This document shows, piece after piece, positions 42,739 through 53,190 of a DNA stretch of 64,000 nt (position 1 is the first letter of the stretch; the number at the start of each line of letters is the position of its first letter). This DNA is from Rhynchopus euleeides (lineage: Eukaryota > Euglenozoa > Diplonemea > Diplonemida > Diplonemidae): contig OY723276.1 of assembly GCA_963210315.1 (NCBI GenBank), positions 310,001-374,000 of the forward strand, written 5' to 3'. The notes beneath the pieces were generated by a model, which did not search any database, was not told the origin of the DNA, and worked only from the letters and a program-made list of their open reading frames with translations. The position numbers were made by a program, and so were the translations under genes.

Positions 42739-45700
42739 CTACAACAGGGGCACCAGGCAGGTGTCGTGCAGGAAGGCGTCCTCGAGCAGTGCGGTGGCAG
42801 AGGGGCGGTCCTGTGGGGCACGTCTGCAGCACAAGTCGACGAAGGCAGCCACTTCGGGAGGTGCACCGTCAGGCAAGGGCGGCCCACCCGTGCTGTCGAG
42901 AATTCGTTCAACTGTGACGTAAGATGGTTCGGCACCGATGCGCCACGGCACAGCACCCAGCATCTCCACCACGGTGCAGCCGAGGGACCAGATGTCGCAC
43001 CGCGTGCCGTACGCACCGCCGTGCTCGTTGCGCTGCTGCAGCACCTCGGGCGCCATCCAGAAGGGTGTGCCGACACACGTCTGCGCGCCGTGATCTGCGT
43101 GCGACGCGTCTGCCACCTCGAACACCTTGCTGCACCCGAAGTCGGCAAGCTTCACCGTCCCCTCTGCATCGAGCAGCAGGTTGTCCGCCTTCAGGTCGCG
43201 GTGTGCCACGGCGGCACGACCCGCCCCCGCCGTGTGCAGGTACTGCAGCCCCAGCAGCACCTGCCGCGTGTAGCTGCGCAGGGTGGGGACGTCAAGCCCG
43301 CCACACGCACGCACCGCCGCCTTCACAGACCCACCAGGCATGTACTCCATGTAGATCTCCAGGGTCGCCCCCTCCGGCCACCTGTGCCCCAGGTACTGCA
43401 CCACGTGCACGTGCCGCAGCGACCGCAGCAGCACAAACTCCTCCTCCGCACGCTGTCGTGCGTGTGCTGTGTGTGCTGCCCCGAGCAGCACCTCCTTCAC
43501 AGCAACGTCACGCCGTCCCGCCACCGCACGGTACACCGCCCCGAAAGCACCTGCCCCGATGTGCGGCTCCAACCGCACCGCACTGCGCATCTCACCTGCC
43601 GTCAGCCAAGCCTGCTGTGTCGCCACACCCTCAGCCGCGGTGTCCTGAAGCCCCAGCAGTGGTGTGCTGCACGCGGTGGTGATGAAGGTGTGCGCAAGCA
43701 GCTGTGCGGCGGTCGGGCGTGACGCAGGGTGCTTCTGAAGGCACGACGTGATGAAGTCTGCAGCATCGCCAGACACATCGACCACGACGTTCTGCGGTGG
43801 CCACTGCTGCGCCATCATTGCCGCCCACACGTTGTTCCCACCACACTTCCCTGGCGGCACGCCGCGGTTCAGCGCCTCCGACACCGTGCACCCGAGGGAG
43901 TAGATGTCTGCAGGCGGCCCGGCCTGCACGAACTGGGTGCTGCCCAGCACCTCCGGCGCCATGAAGTTGGGTGTCCCCACCTGAGTGTTCATTGCTGACA
44001 CAGACGCCGACGCAGACGCAGACGCTGATGCAGACACAGGGATGGCCGTGCTGGCACCATCCCAACACCCCGCCTGCTTCACCGTCCCGAAGTCACACAC
44101 CTTCGCCAGCCCAGACGCCGTCACCAGCACGTTGTCGCCCTTGATGTCGCGGTGCACCACCCCGTGCTGATGTAGGAAGTGCAGCGCAAGCAGCACCTGC
44201 CGGACAAGGTGCCCCGCCGTCCCCTCCGCCATCTGGTGCGGCAGGCTGCGTGCGCGAGCGCCCAGCGTCATCCCCGGCACGTACTCCATGAAGACGCACA
44301 GCCGCCCCGCCGCAGGGTCGAACACCATGTCCAGCAGCGCTGTGAGGTGCGGGTGCTGCAGCGGCTGCATCAGGCGCAGCACCGCACGCGCCTCTGCCGC
44401 GTCGTCACGCGACGCACCGGCCTGCTCCTTCATGGCGACCAGCTGCCCCGTCTGCCCCACACGCCCCAGGTGCACCTCTGCGTACGCACCGCTCCCGAGG
44501 TGCTTCTCCTGCACCCACGACAGGTACGCCGCGTCCGCAGGACCCTCCACACCCGCACCCTGCGGCACGGCGTGTCCGCGCTGCGTCCCGTGTGCCAGTG
44601 TCACGAGCGTGCCTCCCTGTGCCGCGTCCCACCCCATGCCTGTGCTGCTGTCCCCGTACGTCCCCGTCACCTCGGTACTGGGCACCGTCATCTGCGTCGT
44701 CGTGGCAGACCCCTGCAGCACAGGCGTGCACGCCTTGACCTCTTCTGGCGAGCTCTGCCCCGCACAGTCCTCGTCCTCCAGCAGCGGGTCCACCGGCTTC
44801 ATCTCCACAAACACACCCTGTGTGCCGGCACGCCGCCGCCTGGCACACACCACGAAGGCTGCACACAGGCCCAGTACCGCCAGAGGCAGCCCAACTGCGA
44901 GCCCGATGGTTGCCACAGTCGCAGTGCCCCCTGTCCCTTCAGGTGGCGTGTCGCGGATTTGCACAGGTTCTGATGTTTGTGTTCCGGTCGGATGTGAAGT
45001 TGTTAGAGGTGCCGGAGGAGCAGCTGTTGCCGGTGCAGGTGTAGGTGGACAAGGTGTCCGAGGTGCATGTGTCCCAGGTGGAGGTGCAGGTGTTGGATCA
45101 GAAGTTGTTGTCGGAGGAGCCTGTGTTGTCGGAGCCCAAGATGAGGCTGCACTGCTTGCGGGTGCAGGTGTCGGCGGAGGCACTGGGAGTAGTGAAGTCG
45201 GGGGTGTCAGGGTCTGCGGTGTTTCGGGGTTCAGAGCAGGTCTCACAGATCCAGCTGTGGGTTCTGCCGTCAGAACCCTCTCACACACACGCATCTTCTG
45301 ACGGACCCAATGGTTCGTCGCATCACATCTCGTTGGGTGAATATCGAGTTCGCGGAAGGCACAGGAAACCGCGTCATTGCACTGACACAGGCCTCCTGTC
45401 ATGTTGGTGCCACAGTCCCCACCACCCAGGCCGAGATACGATGCGGTTTCGGTGTACCCAGCACCACACCTCCTTGGCAAGACGTTTCTATAGTAATCGG
45501 TACCGGCGAACGGGGTGGAGTAGCAGTGTGTCCCCCAGAAAGTAACAAAGTAGTGCACTGTGGGGTCAGACATGCTTTCGGCACCTTTTCTCCAACACCG
45601 ACCAATCAATGCCGGGTTGTAGGACGCCATCCCACATGAACGTGGCATTGCTGGTGCCCATGCTGGCAATGTTTGTGCGGTGCCATCCCAAAGGAGTATG

Positions 45701-46647
45701 CTGCCGTACGCTTTGTTTGTCGCAGACAGCCACGCGTCACTTGTGTGGAGGTCCGACACTGCAGAAGTACACCCCACCGTAATGAACGACCGCAAGACCT
45801 CCCCAGTCAGCACGGAGTACTCCCGCAGGAAGTTACGATCACCAACGGAAGCTAAGGAAGTTGAGTCGCGGCTGAATGAGAGACCAAAAGCACCAAAATC
45901 CGTGGAGATGTTCTTCCACACGCTGTAGTCGGTGAAGTTGTAGACAATCACGTTTCCGGTACTACTCGCACCACCCGCAGTGGCGAAGTACGCCCCGTCT
46001 GCAGAGACGGCAACTTGGTTAATGGGTGTGGAGGCTGTCTGCGGTGTGGCGAGTGTTTCCCCTGTGCCCGCATCCCACACCACCACCACGCCGCCAGACG
46101 AACTGCCCACGACCTTCGCCCCGTCCATGCTGAACCCGACAGATGTGACATTGGTCGTGTGGCCCTCGTTGGCCACCACCAGCAGGGCACCTGTCGCCGC
46201 ATCCCACACGTACACACCCCCGTCCTCATGCCCGGAGACAACCCTCTGCCCATCTGGTGAGTACGCCACACTCCAAGCACGCCCCTTCGATGCGTTGCCC
46301 CAAACCTTGTCCCCGTTGTGCAGGGACAGCACCGCCACACCCTGCTTGTCCAGGGCCGCTGCAAGGGTCACTCCGTCGGGGGACATGGCAACATCATTCG
46401 TCTTTTCATGTACAACCCTCACAAACGCACCCGTTGTGATGTCATACGTATTCAAGCTGTCCGCCTCAGCCACCGCCACCAGCGAGTCGTCAGGGGAAAC
46501 CGATATCCGATTTGCCACGTGCAGCCCCGATGCGAGTATCGCATTGCACGTATCATATCGTTCACAAGGGTTGTTGTCGGAGATCAGGTCAGCGCTGAAA
46601 GCACTCCCCACTGCCAGCAGCATGGCAACGGCCGTGACGCCCCGCAT
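42739..46647 (-). CDS. Receptor-like protein with two kinase domains (copy A)
   Basis: Single-pass membrane receptor kinase. The ATG at 46647 is chosen because a typical signal peptide follows (MRGVTAVAMLLAVGSAFSAD); the frame extends 14 codons further upstream to 46689. Positions below count from 46689. Residues 60-340: WD40/quinoprotein-like beta-propeller (blades such as VAYSPDGQRVVSGHEDGGVY). 350-470: Cys-rich module with about a dozen Cys. 475-585: Pro/Thr/Ser stalk. 590-616: TM helix, then RRRR. 725-1000: kinase 1 with GSGAYAEV, VAMK (K754), HRDIKGDN, DFG and GTPNFMAPEV. 1040-1316: kinase 2 with GAGAFGAV, VAVK (K1065), HRDLKADN, DFG and GTPFWMAPEV, closest in style to STE/MAP3K kinases. 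Both keep the residues needed for phosphotransfer. Kinase 1 has a Ser-Ala run in the activation segment. The external ligand is unknown. Confidence 0.93.
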   Translation of the reverse strand: MRGVTAVAMLLAVGSAFSADLISDNNPCERYDTCNAILASGLHVANRISVSPDDSLVAVAEADSLNTYDITTGAFVRVVHEKTNDVAMSPDGVTLAAALDKQGVAVLSLHNGDKVWGNASKGRAWSVAYSPDGQRVVSGHEDGGVYVWDAATGALLVVANEGHTTNVTSVGFSMDGAKVVGSSSGGVVVVWDAGTGETLATPQTASTPINQVAVSADGAYFATAGGASSTGNVIVYNFTDYSVWKNISTDFGAFGLSFSRDSTSLASVGDRNFLREYSVLTGEVLRSFITVGCTSAVSDLHTSDAWLSATNKAYGSILLWDGTAQTLPAWAPAMPRSCGMASYNPALIGRCWRKGAESMSDPTVHYFVTFWGTHCYSTPFAGTDYYRNVLPRRCGAGYTETASYLGLGGGDCGTNMTGGLCQCNDAVSCAFRELDIHPTRCDATNHWVRQKMRVCERVLTAEPTAGSVRPALNPETPQTLTPPTSLLPVPPPTPAPASSAASSWAPTTQAPPTTTSDPTPAPPPGTHAPRTPCPPTPAPATAAPPAPLTTSHPTGTQTSEPVQIRDTPPEGTGGTATVATIGLAVGLPLAVLGLCAAFVVCARRRRAGTQGVFVEMKPVDPLLEDEDCAGQSSPEEVKACTPVLQGSATTTQMTVPSTEVTGTYGDSSTGMGWDAAQGGTLVTLAHGTQRGHAVPQGAGVEGPADAAYLSWVQEKHLGSGAYAEVHLGRVGQTGQLVAMKEQAGASRDDAAEARAVLRLMQPLQHPHLTALLDMVFDPAAGRLCVFMEYVPGMTLGARARSLPHQMAEGTAGHLVRQVLLALHFLHQHGVVHRDIKGDNVLVTASGLAKVCDFGTVKQAGCWDGASTAIPVSASASASASASVSAMNTQVGTPNFMAPEVLGSTQFVQAGPPADIYSLGCTVSEALNRGVPPGKCGGNNVWAAMMAQQWPPQNVVVDVSGDAADFITSCLQKHPASRPTAAQLLAHTFITTACSTPLLGLQDTAAEGVATQQAWLTAGEMRSAVRLEPHIGAGAFGAVYRAVAGRRDVAVKEVLLGAAHTAHARQRAEEEFVLLRSLRHVHVVQYLGHRWPEGATLEIYMEYMPGGSVKAAVRACGGLDVPTLRSYTRQVLLGLQYLHTAGAGRAAVAHRDLKADNLLLDAEGTVKLADFGCSKVFEVADASHADHGAQTCVGTPFWMAPEVLQQRNEHGGAYGTRCDIWSLGCTVVEMLGAVPWRIGAEPSYVTVERILDSTGGPPLPDGAPPEVAAFVDLCCRRAPQDRPSATALLEDAFLHDTCLVPLL

Positions 46648-47453
46648 GGCACCACACCCTGTCCCCTCACCCCCCACCCCTGCACGCACTGTGCGAGTGT
46701 CTCACAGGGCCAAGGGGTGAAGATACGTTCAGTTCCAGGCTGAGCCTCTGTGGTGCCGCACACCCCAACCCGATCCACCTGTGCCCCAGGCGACAAAGGT
46801 GAACAGACCCCTTTCTGTGGTGTGATGGTGGGATGGTGCATGTGTTGGTGTGCTGGACGAGCAGGGTTCCCCAGTGCAGGAGGGTAAGCAACGCGACTGC
46901 GCGGGCCTGATCTCCTCAACTCGACTTCCAGCAAGCCGCATCTCAGCCAGCCATGCACCTCTTTGCTTCGAACAGAATCAGCCACTGCGGGTGAACACTT
47001 TGTGCCGTAGGCGTGTGTAACCACAACATAACATCTCAGTTGAGGAAGAAGTATACGTTTTGGAGAGGTTTCTCGGGACTTCTCCAAGCAAATCCGAAGA
47101 TTGCTGAGTCAGGAAACACGCAGCACGGTGTTCCTGTTGCGCCCTGCCCTGATACACCAAAAACGATCCGAGGCAGCGCAGGCCAGCACGTTTCCACATC
47201 CCCGCCGGACTGACTCACCCACGCTGCTGTGTGCCATGCCTCACAGTGTCTCTGTCAACCTGCAGATAAAGAACAGAAACAAACGATCAGACGGACACGT
47301 ACAACGGAGTCTGATACCCGGCAGAACACAGAAGCGAACGAACAAAAAACATGCAGCCGGGAGAATTAAAGACAGAAGGGGTGCGGTGCTCTTCGAATGG
47401 TGAACACCGAACACAAAACACTCGTGTCGATAGTCGCCTTTCGCAGCAGCCTC

Positions 47454-47710
47454 CCGAGCTGCTGCAAGCATTGCAAGGCACCACAGAGGGAGCAGTGCAG
47501 GAACAGGGAGAGGCAGCACGCAGGACCACCACCGAACACCACAGGATGCGTGGGTAGAGAAGGCGGATGATGTGACATGGGGACGGGAACGGGTGCTGTG
47601 TGCATCCAGTTCGCAGCACACTGCACGGCACAGCACCACACCTTAGCACAGCACAGGGAGGGGCGAGCTGAGCGACACACATAACGGATGGAGTCGAGCG
47701 AGGCACACTG
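47454..47710 (-). repeat. Orphan kinase 3'-flank module M2
   Basis: Matches 48821-49072 almost end to end (CCGAGCTGCTGCAAGCATTG ... GCGAGGCACACTG), but the kinase C-terminus that should adjoin it on the plus-coordinate side is missing. It is probably the remnant of a third gene copy lost by deletion, or of an unequal exchange. Confidence 0.85.
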
Positions 47711-48820
47711 TCACACAGCAGCCCAACAGCAAATCAGGCGGACCGGTGTCGAGGAGGGCAAACCATTGGTGGGTTAAAAAACCGGGTGGCACACCCTCAA
47801 CGTGATGAGAGTGTGTCAGCCGACTCTGACTCCAGTTCCTCGTCCCTCAGCTCCAGCTCCAGCTTCGGCACCGTCCCTCAAAGCTCGTCGAAACTGAGCT
47901 CACCTATGCTGGAAAAACACATTCCCCCAAGACCTTCTTTCAGTGGTCCTCCACAAAACGTGTCCTGCTGCACAGCATGACACTGCCCACCCCCCACACG
48001 CGGCTGCGTGCACATCCACAAAGCTCTGATACCCGCCAGTGGTGACTCACGGTTGCTTGTGGCAGGACCTGCCCTCCCGTGTTCGTTGCCTATCCGCGGC
48101 AGTAGGGGCCAACAGGACTGAACAACACATCCCCGCCCTTTGAATCGGGGACTTGCACAGGGAGCGAGGTAGGAAAAATATGCTGGCGAAGGGTTTGACA
48201 CAGCGAAGTCCCAGCCCCACATGTCGCAGTGATTGACTGCCTTGTACGTCCCGAGGAAACGCCGCCCACAGGAAGCCGCGGGTCTTACCGAATCCATTGA
48301 ACGGGCAATCCGTAGCGACGTTGAGGGGGGTCTGGACCCCCACAGCACATTACACGTGTGCGCATCACAGTTCTGTGCCTTGAAATCACAGCGAAGGGAA
48401 AGGGTGCGTCACTCTGGGTCCACAAGCTGTCCAAAGGATGATTTCTGTGCAAATCATCTTGCGAGCCGGTAAAACCCACAAAGCAGGATCCCGCACCCGC
48501 GAACCAGAGCAGAGAGGGAAACAAGACAAAACAGAAATATTGACCTGACGTTGCCGAACATGGGGAGAGATGAAGGAGCTTGGCTTGGTGGCACAATGGT
48601 AGTATGGCGCCGGGGAAGGCGAACGCTGGGAGATTCAGAGAACATCATGAAACTTCCTTCGGAATGGGACAAAATAGTACCTGAAGCACTGTGAGGTGCG
48701 CAGCAGCAGGCCGGGACGGCATCGCAGTGTCGCTGAGCACTCCAATCGGGCAGGGGAAGACACGCACACCAGTTTGTACCTGAGACAGGATGAATTGCGT
48801 GTCATGGTAAGGTGCGCCTG

Positions 48821-49072
48821 CCGAGCTGCTGCAAGCATTGCAAGGCACCACAGAGGGAGCAGTGCAGGAACAGGGAGAGGCAGCACGCAGGACCACCACC
48901 GAACACCACAGGATGCGTGGGTAGAGAGGGCGAATGATGTGACATGGGGACGGGAAGGGGTGCTGTGTGCATCCAGTTCGCAGCACACTGCACGGCACAG
49001 CACCACACCTGATCACAACACAGGAAGGGGCGAGCTGAGCGACACACATAACGGATGGAGCGAGGCACACTG
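48821..49072 (-). repeat. Kinase 3'-flank module M3
   Basis: 3' flank of kinase B, ending 26 nt before its stop codon. Nearly identical to M2 over about 255 bp and to M1 over about 120 bp. Confidence 0.85.
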
Positions 49073-49098
49073 TGGTACAGAACGGGGATCATGCAGAC

Positions 49099-52000
49099 CT
49101 ACAACAGGGGCACCAGGCAGGTGTCGTGCAGGAAGGCGTCCTCGAGCAGTGCGGTGGCAGAGGGGCGGTCCTGTGGGGCACGTCTGCAGCACAAGTCGAC
49201 GAAGGCAGCCACTTCGGGAGGTGCACCGTCAGGCAAGGGCGGCCCACCCGTGCTGTCGAGAATTCGTTCAACTGTGACGTAAGATGGTTCGGCACCGATG
49301 CGCCACGGCACAGCACCCAGCATCTCCACCACGGTGCAGCCGAGGGACCAGATGTCGCACCGCGTGCCGTACGCACCGCCGTGCTCGTTGCGCTGCTGCA
49401 GCACCTCGGGCGCCATCCAGAAGGGTGTGCCGACACACGTCTGCGCGCCGTGATCTGCGTGCGACGCGTCTGCCACCTCGAACACCTTGCTGCACCCGAA
49501 GTCGGCAAGCTTCACCGTCCCCTCTGCATCGAGCAGCAGGTTGTCCGCCTTCAGGTCGCGGTGTGCCACGGCGGCACGACCCGCCCCCGCCGTGTGCAGG
49601 TACTGCAGCCCCAGCAGCACCTGCCGCGTGTAGCTGCGCAGGGTGGGGACGTCAAGCCCGCCACACGCACGCACCGCCGCCTTCACAGACCCACCAGGCA
49701 TGTACTCCATGTAGATCTCCAGGGTCGCCCCCTCCGGCCACCTGTGCCCCAGGTACTGCACCACGTGCACATGCCGCAGCGACCGCAGCAGCACAAACTC
49801 CTCCTCCGCACGCTGTCGTGCGTGTGCTGTGTGTGCTGCCCCCAGCAGCACGACCTTCACAGCAACGTCACGCCGTCCCGCCACCGCACGGTACACCGCC
49901 CCGAAAGCACCTGCCCCGATGTGTGGCTCCAACCGCACCGCACTGCGCATCTCACCTGCCGTCAGCCAAGCCTGCTGTGTCGCCACACCCTCAGCCGCGG
50001 TGTCCTGAAGCCCCAGCAGTGGTGTGCTGCACGCGGTGGTGATGAAGGTGTGCGCAAGCAGCTGTGCGGCGGTCGGGCGTGACGCAGGGTGCTTCTGAAG
50101 GCACGACGTGATGAAGTCTGCAGCATCGCCAGACACATCGACCACGACGTTCTGCGGTGGCCACTGCTGCGCCATCATTGCCGCCCACACGTTGTTCCCA
50201 CCACACTTCCCTGGCGGCACGCCGCGGTTCAGCGCCTCCGACACCGTGCACCCGAGGGAGTAGATGTCTGCAGGCGGCCCGGCCTGCACGAACTGGGTGC
50301 TGCCCAGCACCTCCGGCGCCATGAAGTTGGGTGTCCCCACCTGAGTGTTCATTGCTGACACAGACGCAGACGCAGATGCAGATGCAGACACAGGGATGGC
50401 CGTGCTGGCACCATCCCAACACCCCGCCTGCTTCACCGTCCCGAAGTCACACACCTTCGCCAGCCCAGACGCCGTCACCAGCACGTTGTCACCCTTGATG
50501 TCGCGGTGCACCACCCCGTGCTGATGCAGGAAGTGCAGCGCAAGCAGCACCTGCCGGACAAGGTGCCCCGCCGTCCCCTCCGCCATCTGGTGCGGCAGGC
50601 TGCGTGCGTGAGCGCCCAGCGTCATCCCCGGCACGTACTCCATGAAGACGCACAGCCGCCCCGCCGCAGGGTCGAACACCATGTCCAGCAGCGCTGTGAG
50701 GTGCGGGTGCTGCAGCGGCTGCATCAGGCGCAGCACCGCACGCGCCTCTGCCGCGTCGTCACGCGACGCACCGGCCTGCTCCTTCATGGCGACCAGCTGC
50801 CCCGTCTGCCCCACACGCCCCAGGTGCACCTCTGCGTACGCACCGCTCCCGAGGTGCTTCTCCTGCACCCACGACAGGTACGCCGCGTCCGCAGGCCCCT
50901 CCACACCCGCACCCTGCGGCACGGCGTGTCCGCGCTGCGTCCCGTGTGCCAGTGTCACGAGCGTGCCTCCCTGTGCCGCGTCCCACCCCGTGCCTGTGCT
51001 GCTGTCCCCGTACGTCCCCGTCCCCTCGGTACTGGGCACCGTCATCTGTGCCGTCGTGGCAGACCCCTCCAGCACAGGCGTGCACGCCTTGACCTCTTCT
51101 GGCGAGCTCTGCCCCGCACAGTCCTCGTCCTCCAGCAGCGGGTCAAAAACCTTCATCTCCACAAGCACGCCCTGTGTGCCGGCACGCCGCCGCCTGGCAC
51201 ACACCACGAAGGCTGCACACAGGCCCAGTACCGCCAGAGGCAGCCCAACTGCGAGCCCGATGGTTGCCGCAGTCGCAGTGCCCCCTGTCCCTTCAGGTGG
51301 CGTGTCGCCACCTATATTTGGTGATGTACTCCTGGGTGTCGGAGTTGCAGGTGCCGAAGAGGCTTCAATTTCTGGTGTACTGCTGGTCGGTTTCGGTGTG
51401 AGAGGTGCAGCCGTCGGGTCTGAAGGTGGTTCAGATTCAGGTGCACTGCTTGCGGGCGTCGGTGTTACAGCTGCGGGTGTCGGTGAAGACGTGTCAGGTG
51501 CACTGCTTGCGGGTGCAGGTGTCGGCGGAGGCACTGGGGGTGGTGAAGTCGGTGTTACAGCTGCGGGTGTCGGTGAAGACGTTTCAGATGCACTGCTTGC
51601 GGGTGTCGGTGTTACCGCTGCGGGTGTCGGTGAAGACGTGTCAGGTGCACTGCTTGCGGGTGCAGGTGTCGGCGGAGGCACTGGGGGTGGTGAAGTCGGG
51701 GGTGTCAGGGTCTGCGGTGTTTGTGTGTTCGGAGAAGACGTCACAGATACAGCTGTGGGTTCTGCCGTCAGAACCCTCACACACACACGCACCTTCTGAC
51801 GGACCCAAGGTTGCGTCGCAGTACACCCCTTTGTCTTAATACCGAGTTCGTGGAAGGCACAGGAAACCGCGTCATTGCACCCACACAGGCCTCCTGTCAT
51901 GTTGGTGCCACAGTCCCCACCACCCAGGCCGAGATACGATCCGTTTTTGTTTTCGGTGTAACCAGCACCACAACTCGTTGGAAAGACATATGGCCAGTAA

Positions 52001-53142
52001 TCAGTACCGAGGACTGGCCCGGTTTTGTAGCAATAGAAAGCCCAGTAGGTAAGAAAGTTGTACACTGTGGTGCCAAGCGTCCGTGTCGAACACCGACCGC
52101 TCAATGTCGGATTCTGGAACTCCATCCCACATGAACGTGGGAGTGTCGGTGCCCATGCTGGCAATGTTTGTGTGGTGCCATCCCACAGGAGTAGGCTGCC
52201 GTACGCCCTTGTTGTTGCAGACAGCAACGCGTCACTTGTGTGGAGGTACGACACTGCAAAAGTCACTGCTATCGAATGGTATGATGGCAAGACCACCCCA
52301 GTCAGCACTGAGTACACCTGCAGCGACATGCTATCGCCAACGGAAGCTAAGGAAGTTGAATCGCGGTTGAATGAGAGGCCATAAGCAGCGAACCCCGTGG
52401 GGATGTTCTTCCACACGCTGTAGTCGGTGAAGTTGTAGACAATCACGTTTCCGGTACTACTCGCACCACCCGCAGTGGCGAAGTACGCCCCGTCTGCAGA
52501 GACGGCAACTTGGTTAATGGGTGTGGAGGCTGTCTGCGGTGTGGCGAGTGTTTCCCCTGTGCCCGCATCCCACACCACCACCACGCCGCCAGACGAACTG
52601 CCCACGACCTTCGCCCCGTCCATGCTGAACCCGACAGATGTGACATTGGTCGTGTGGCCCTCGTTGGCCACCACCAGCAGGGCACCTGTCGCCGCATCCC
52701 ACACGTACACACCCCCGTCCTCATGCCCGGAGACAACCCTCTGCCCATCTGGTGAGTACGCCACACTCCAAGCACGCCCCTTCGATGCGTTGCCCCAAAC
52801 CTTGTCCCCGTTGTGCAGGGACAGCACCGCCACACCCTGCTTGTCCAGGGCCGCTGCAAGGGTCACTCCGTCGGGGGACATGGCAACATCATTCGTCTTT
52901 TCATGTACAACCCTCACAAACGCACCCGTTGTGATGTCATACGTATTCAAGCTGTCCGCCTCAGCCACCGCCACCAGCGAGTCGTCAGGGGAAACCGATA
53001 TCCGATTTGGCATGTACAGCCCCGATGCGAGGAACGCATTGCAATTCACATTCCAACGGTCACAAGGGTTGTCCAAGATCGGGTCAGCGCTGAAAGCACT
53101 CCCCACCACCAGCAGCATGGCAGTGGCCGTGACGCCCCGCAT
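49099..53142 (-). CDS. Receptor-like protein with two kinase domains (copy B)
   Basis: Tandem duplicate of copy A with the same architecture and the same 3' flank. The ATG at 53142 precedes a signal peptide (MRGVTATAMLLVVGSAFSAD); the frame extends 16 codons further to 53190. The propeller start, both kinase domains and the TM region are almost identical to copy A (for example EVLLG against VVLLG, GARARSL against GAHARSL, and a Ser-Ala run shorter by four residues). The Cys-rich module and the last propeller blades differ strongly while keeping the Cys pattern. The stalk is expanded by internal repeats of (S/A)PDTSSPTPAAVTPTPASSA. Catalytic motifs are intact in both kinases (HRDIKGDN/DFG and HRDLKADN/DFG). 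Probable role: cell-surface receptor feeding a MAP3K-like signal, with copy-specific ligand binding. Confidence 0.93.
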   Translation of the reverse strand: MRGVTATAMLLVVGSAFSADPILDNPCDRWNVNCNAFLASGLYMPNRISVSPDDSLVAVAEADSLNTYDITTGAFVRVVHEKTNDVAMSPDGVTLAAALDKQGVAVLSLHNGDKVWGNASKGRAWSVAYSPDGQRVVSGHEDGGVYVWDAATGALLVVANEGHTTNVTSVGFSMDGAKVVGSSSGGVVVVWDAGTGETLATPQTASTPINQVAVSADGAYFATAGGASSTGNVIVYNFTDYSVWKNIPTGFAAYGLSFNRDSTSLASVGDSMSLQVYSVLTGVVLPSYHSIAVTFAVSYLHTSDALLSATTRAYGSLLLWDGTTQTLPAWAPTLPRSCGMEFQNPTLSGRCSTRTLGTTVYNFLTYWAFYCYKTGPVLGTDYWPYVFPTSCGAGYTENKNGSYLGLGGGDCGTNMTGGLCGCNDAVSCAFHELGIKTKGCTATQPWVRQKVRVCVRVLTAEPTAVSVTSSPNTQTPQTLTPPTSPPPVPPPTPAPASSAPDTSSPTPAAVTPTPASSASETSSPTPAAVTPTSPPPVPPPTPAPASSAPDTSSPTPAAVTPTPASSAPESEPPSDPTAAPLTPKPTSSTPEIEASSAPATPTPRSTSPNIGGDTPPEGTGGTATAATIGLAVGLPLAVLGLCAAFVVCARRRRAGTQGVLVEMKVFDPLLEDEDCAGQSSPEEVKACTPVLEGSATTAQMTVPSTEGTGTYGDSSTGTGWDAAQGGTLVTLAHGTQRGHAVPQGAGVEGPADAAYLSWVQEKHLGSGAYAEVHLGRVGQTGQLVAMKEQAGASRDDAAEARAVLRLMQPLQHPHLTALLDMVFDPAAGRLCVFMEYVPGMTLGAHARSLPHQMAEGTAGHLVRQVLLALHFLHQHGVVHRDIKGDNVLVTASGLAKVCDFGTVKQAGCWDGASTAIPVSASASASASVSAMNTQVGTPNFMAPEVLGSTQFVQAGPPADIYSLGCTVSEALNRGVPPGKCGGNNVWAAMMAQQWPPQNVVVDVSGDAADFITSCLQKHPASRPTAAQLLAHTFITTACSTPLLGLQDTAAEGVATQQAWLTAGEMRSAVRLEPHIGAGAFGAVYRAVAGRRDVAVKVVLLGAAHTAHARQRAEEEFVLLRSLRHVHVVQYLGHRWPEGATLEIYMEYMPGGSVKAAVRACGGLDVPTLRSYTRQVLLGLQYLHTAGAGRAAVAHRDLKADNLLLDAEGTVKLADFGCSKVFEVADASHADHGAQTCVGTPFWMAPEVLQQRNEHGGAYGTRCDIWSLGCTVVEMLGAVPWRIGAEPSYVTVERILDSTGGPPLPDGAPPEVAAFVDLCCRRAPQDRPSATALLEDAFLHDTCLVPLL

Positions 53143-53190
53143 GGCATATCCTCGCACCCCCCACCCCTGCACCTCCACCTCAAGAAACAC

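Larger units (their letters stand above)
46690..49098. other. Intergenic region between the two kinase genes
   Basis: Contains the 5' flank of kinase A, with a GTGCAG site followed by GGGTGGGG that is conserved upstream of both kinase genes and could be the 5' splice-leader acceptor. It also holds orphan module M2 (47454-47710), a tRNA-like fragment near 48589 and module M3. No protein gene recognised. Confidence 0.6.

Noticed and set aside
42766-43722. Plus-strand frames opposite the kinase domains, repeated at 49072-50082
   Set aside because: They are repeated only because the kinase genes are duplicated; composition and lack of domains mark them as antisense shadows.
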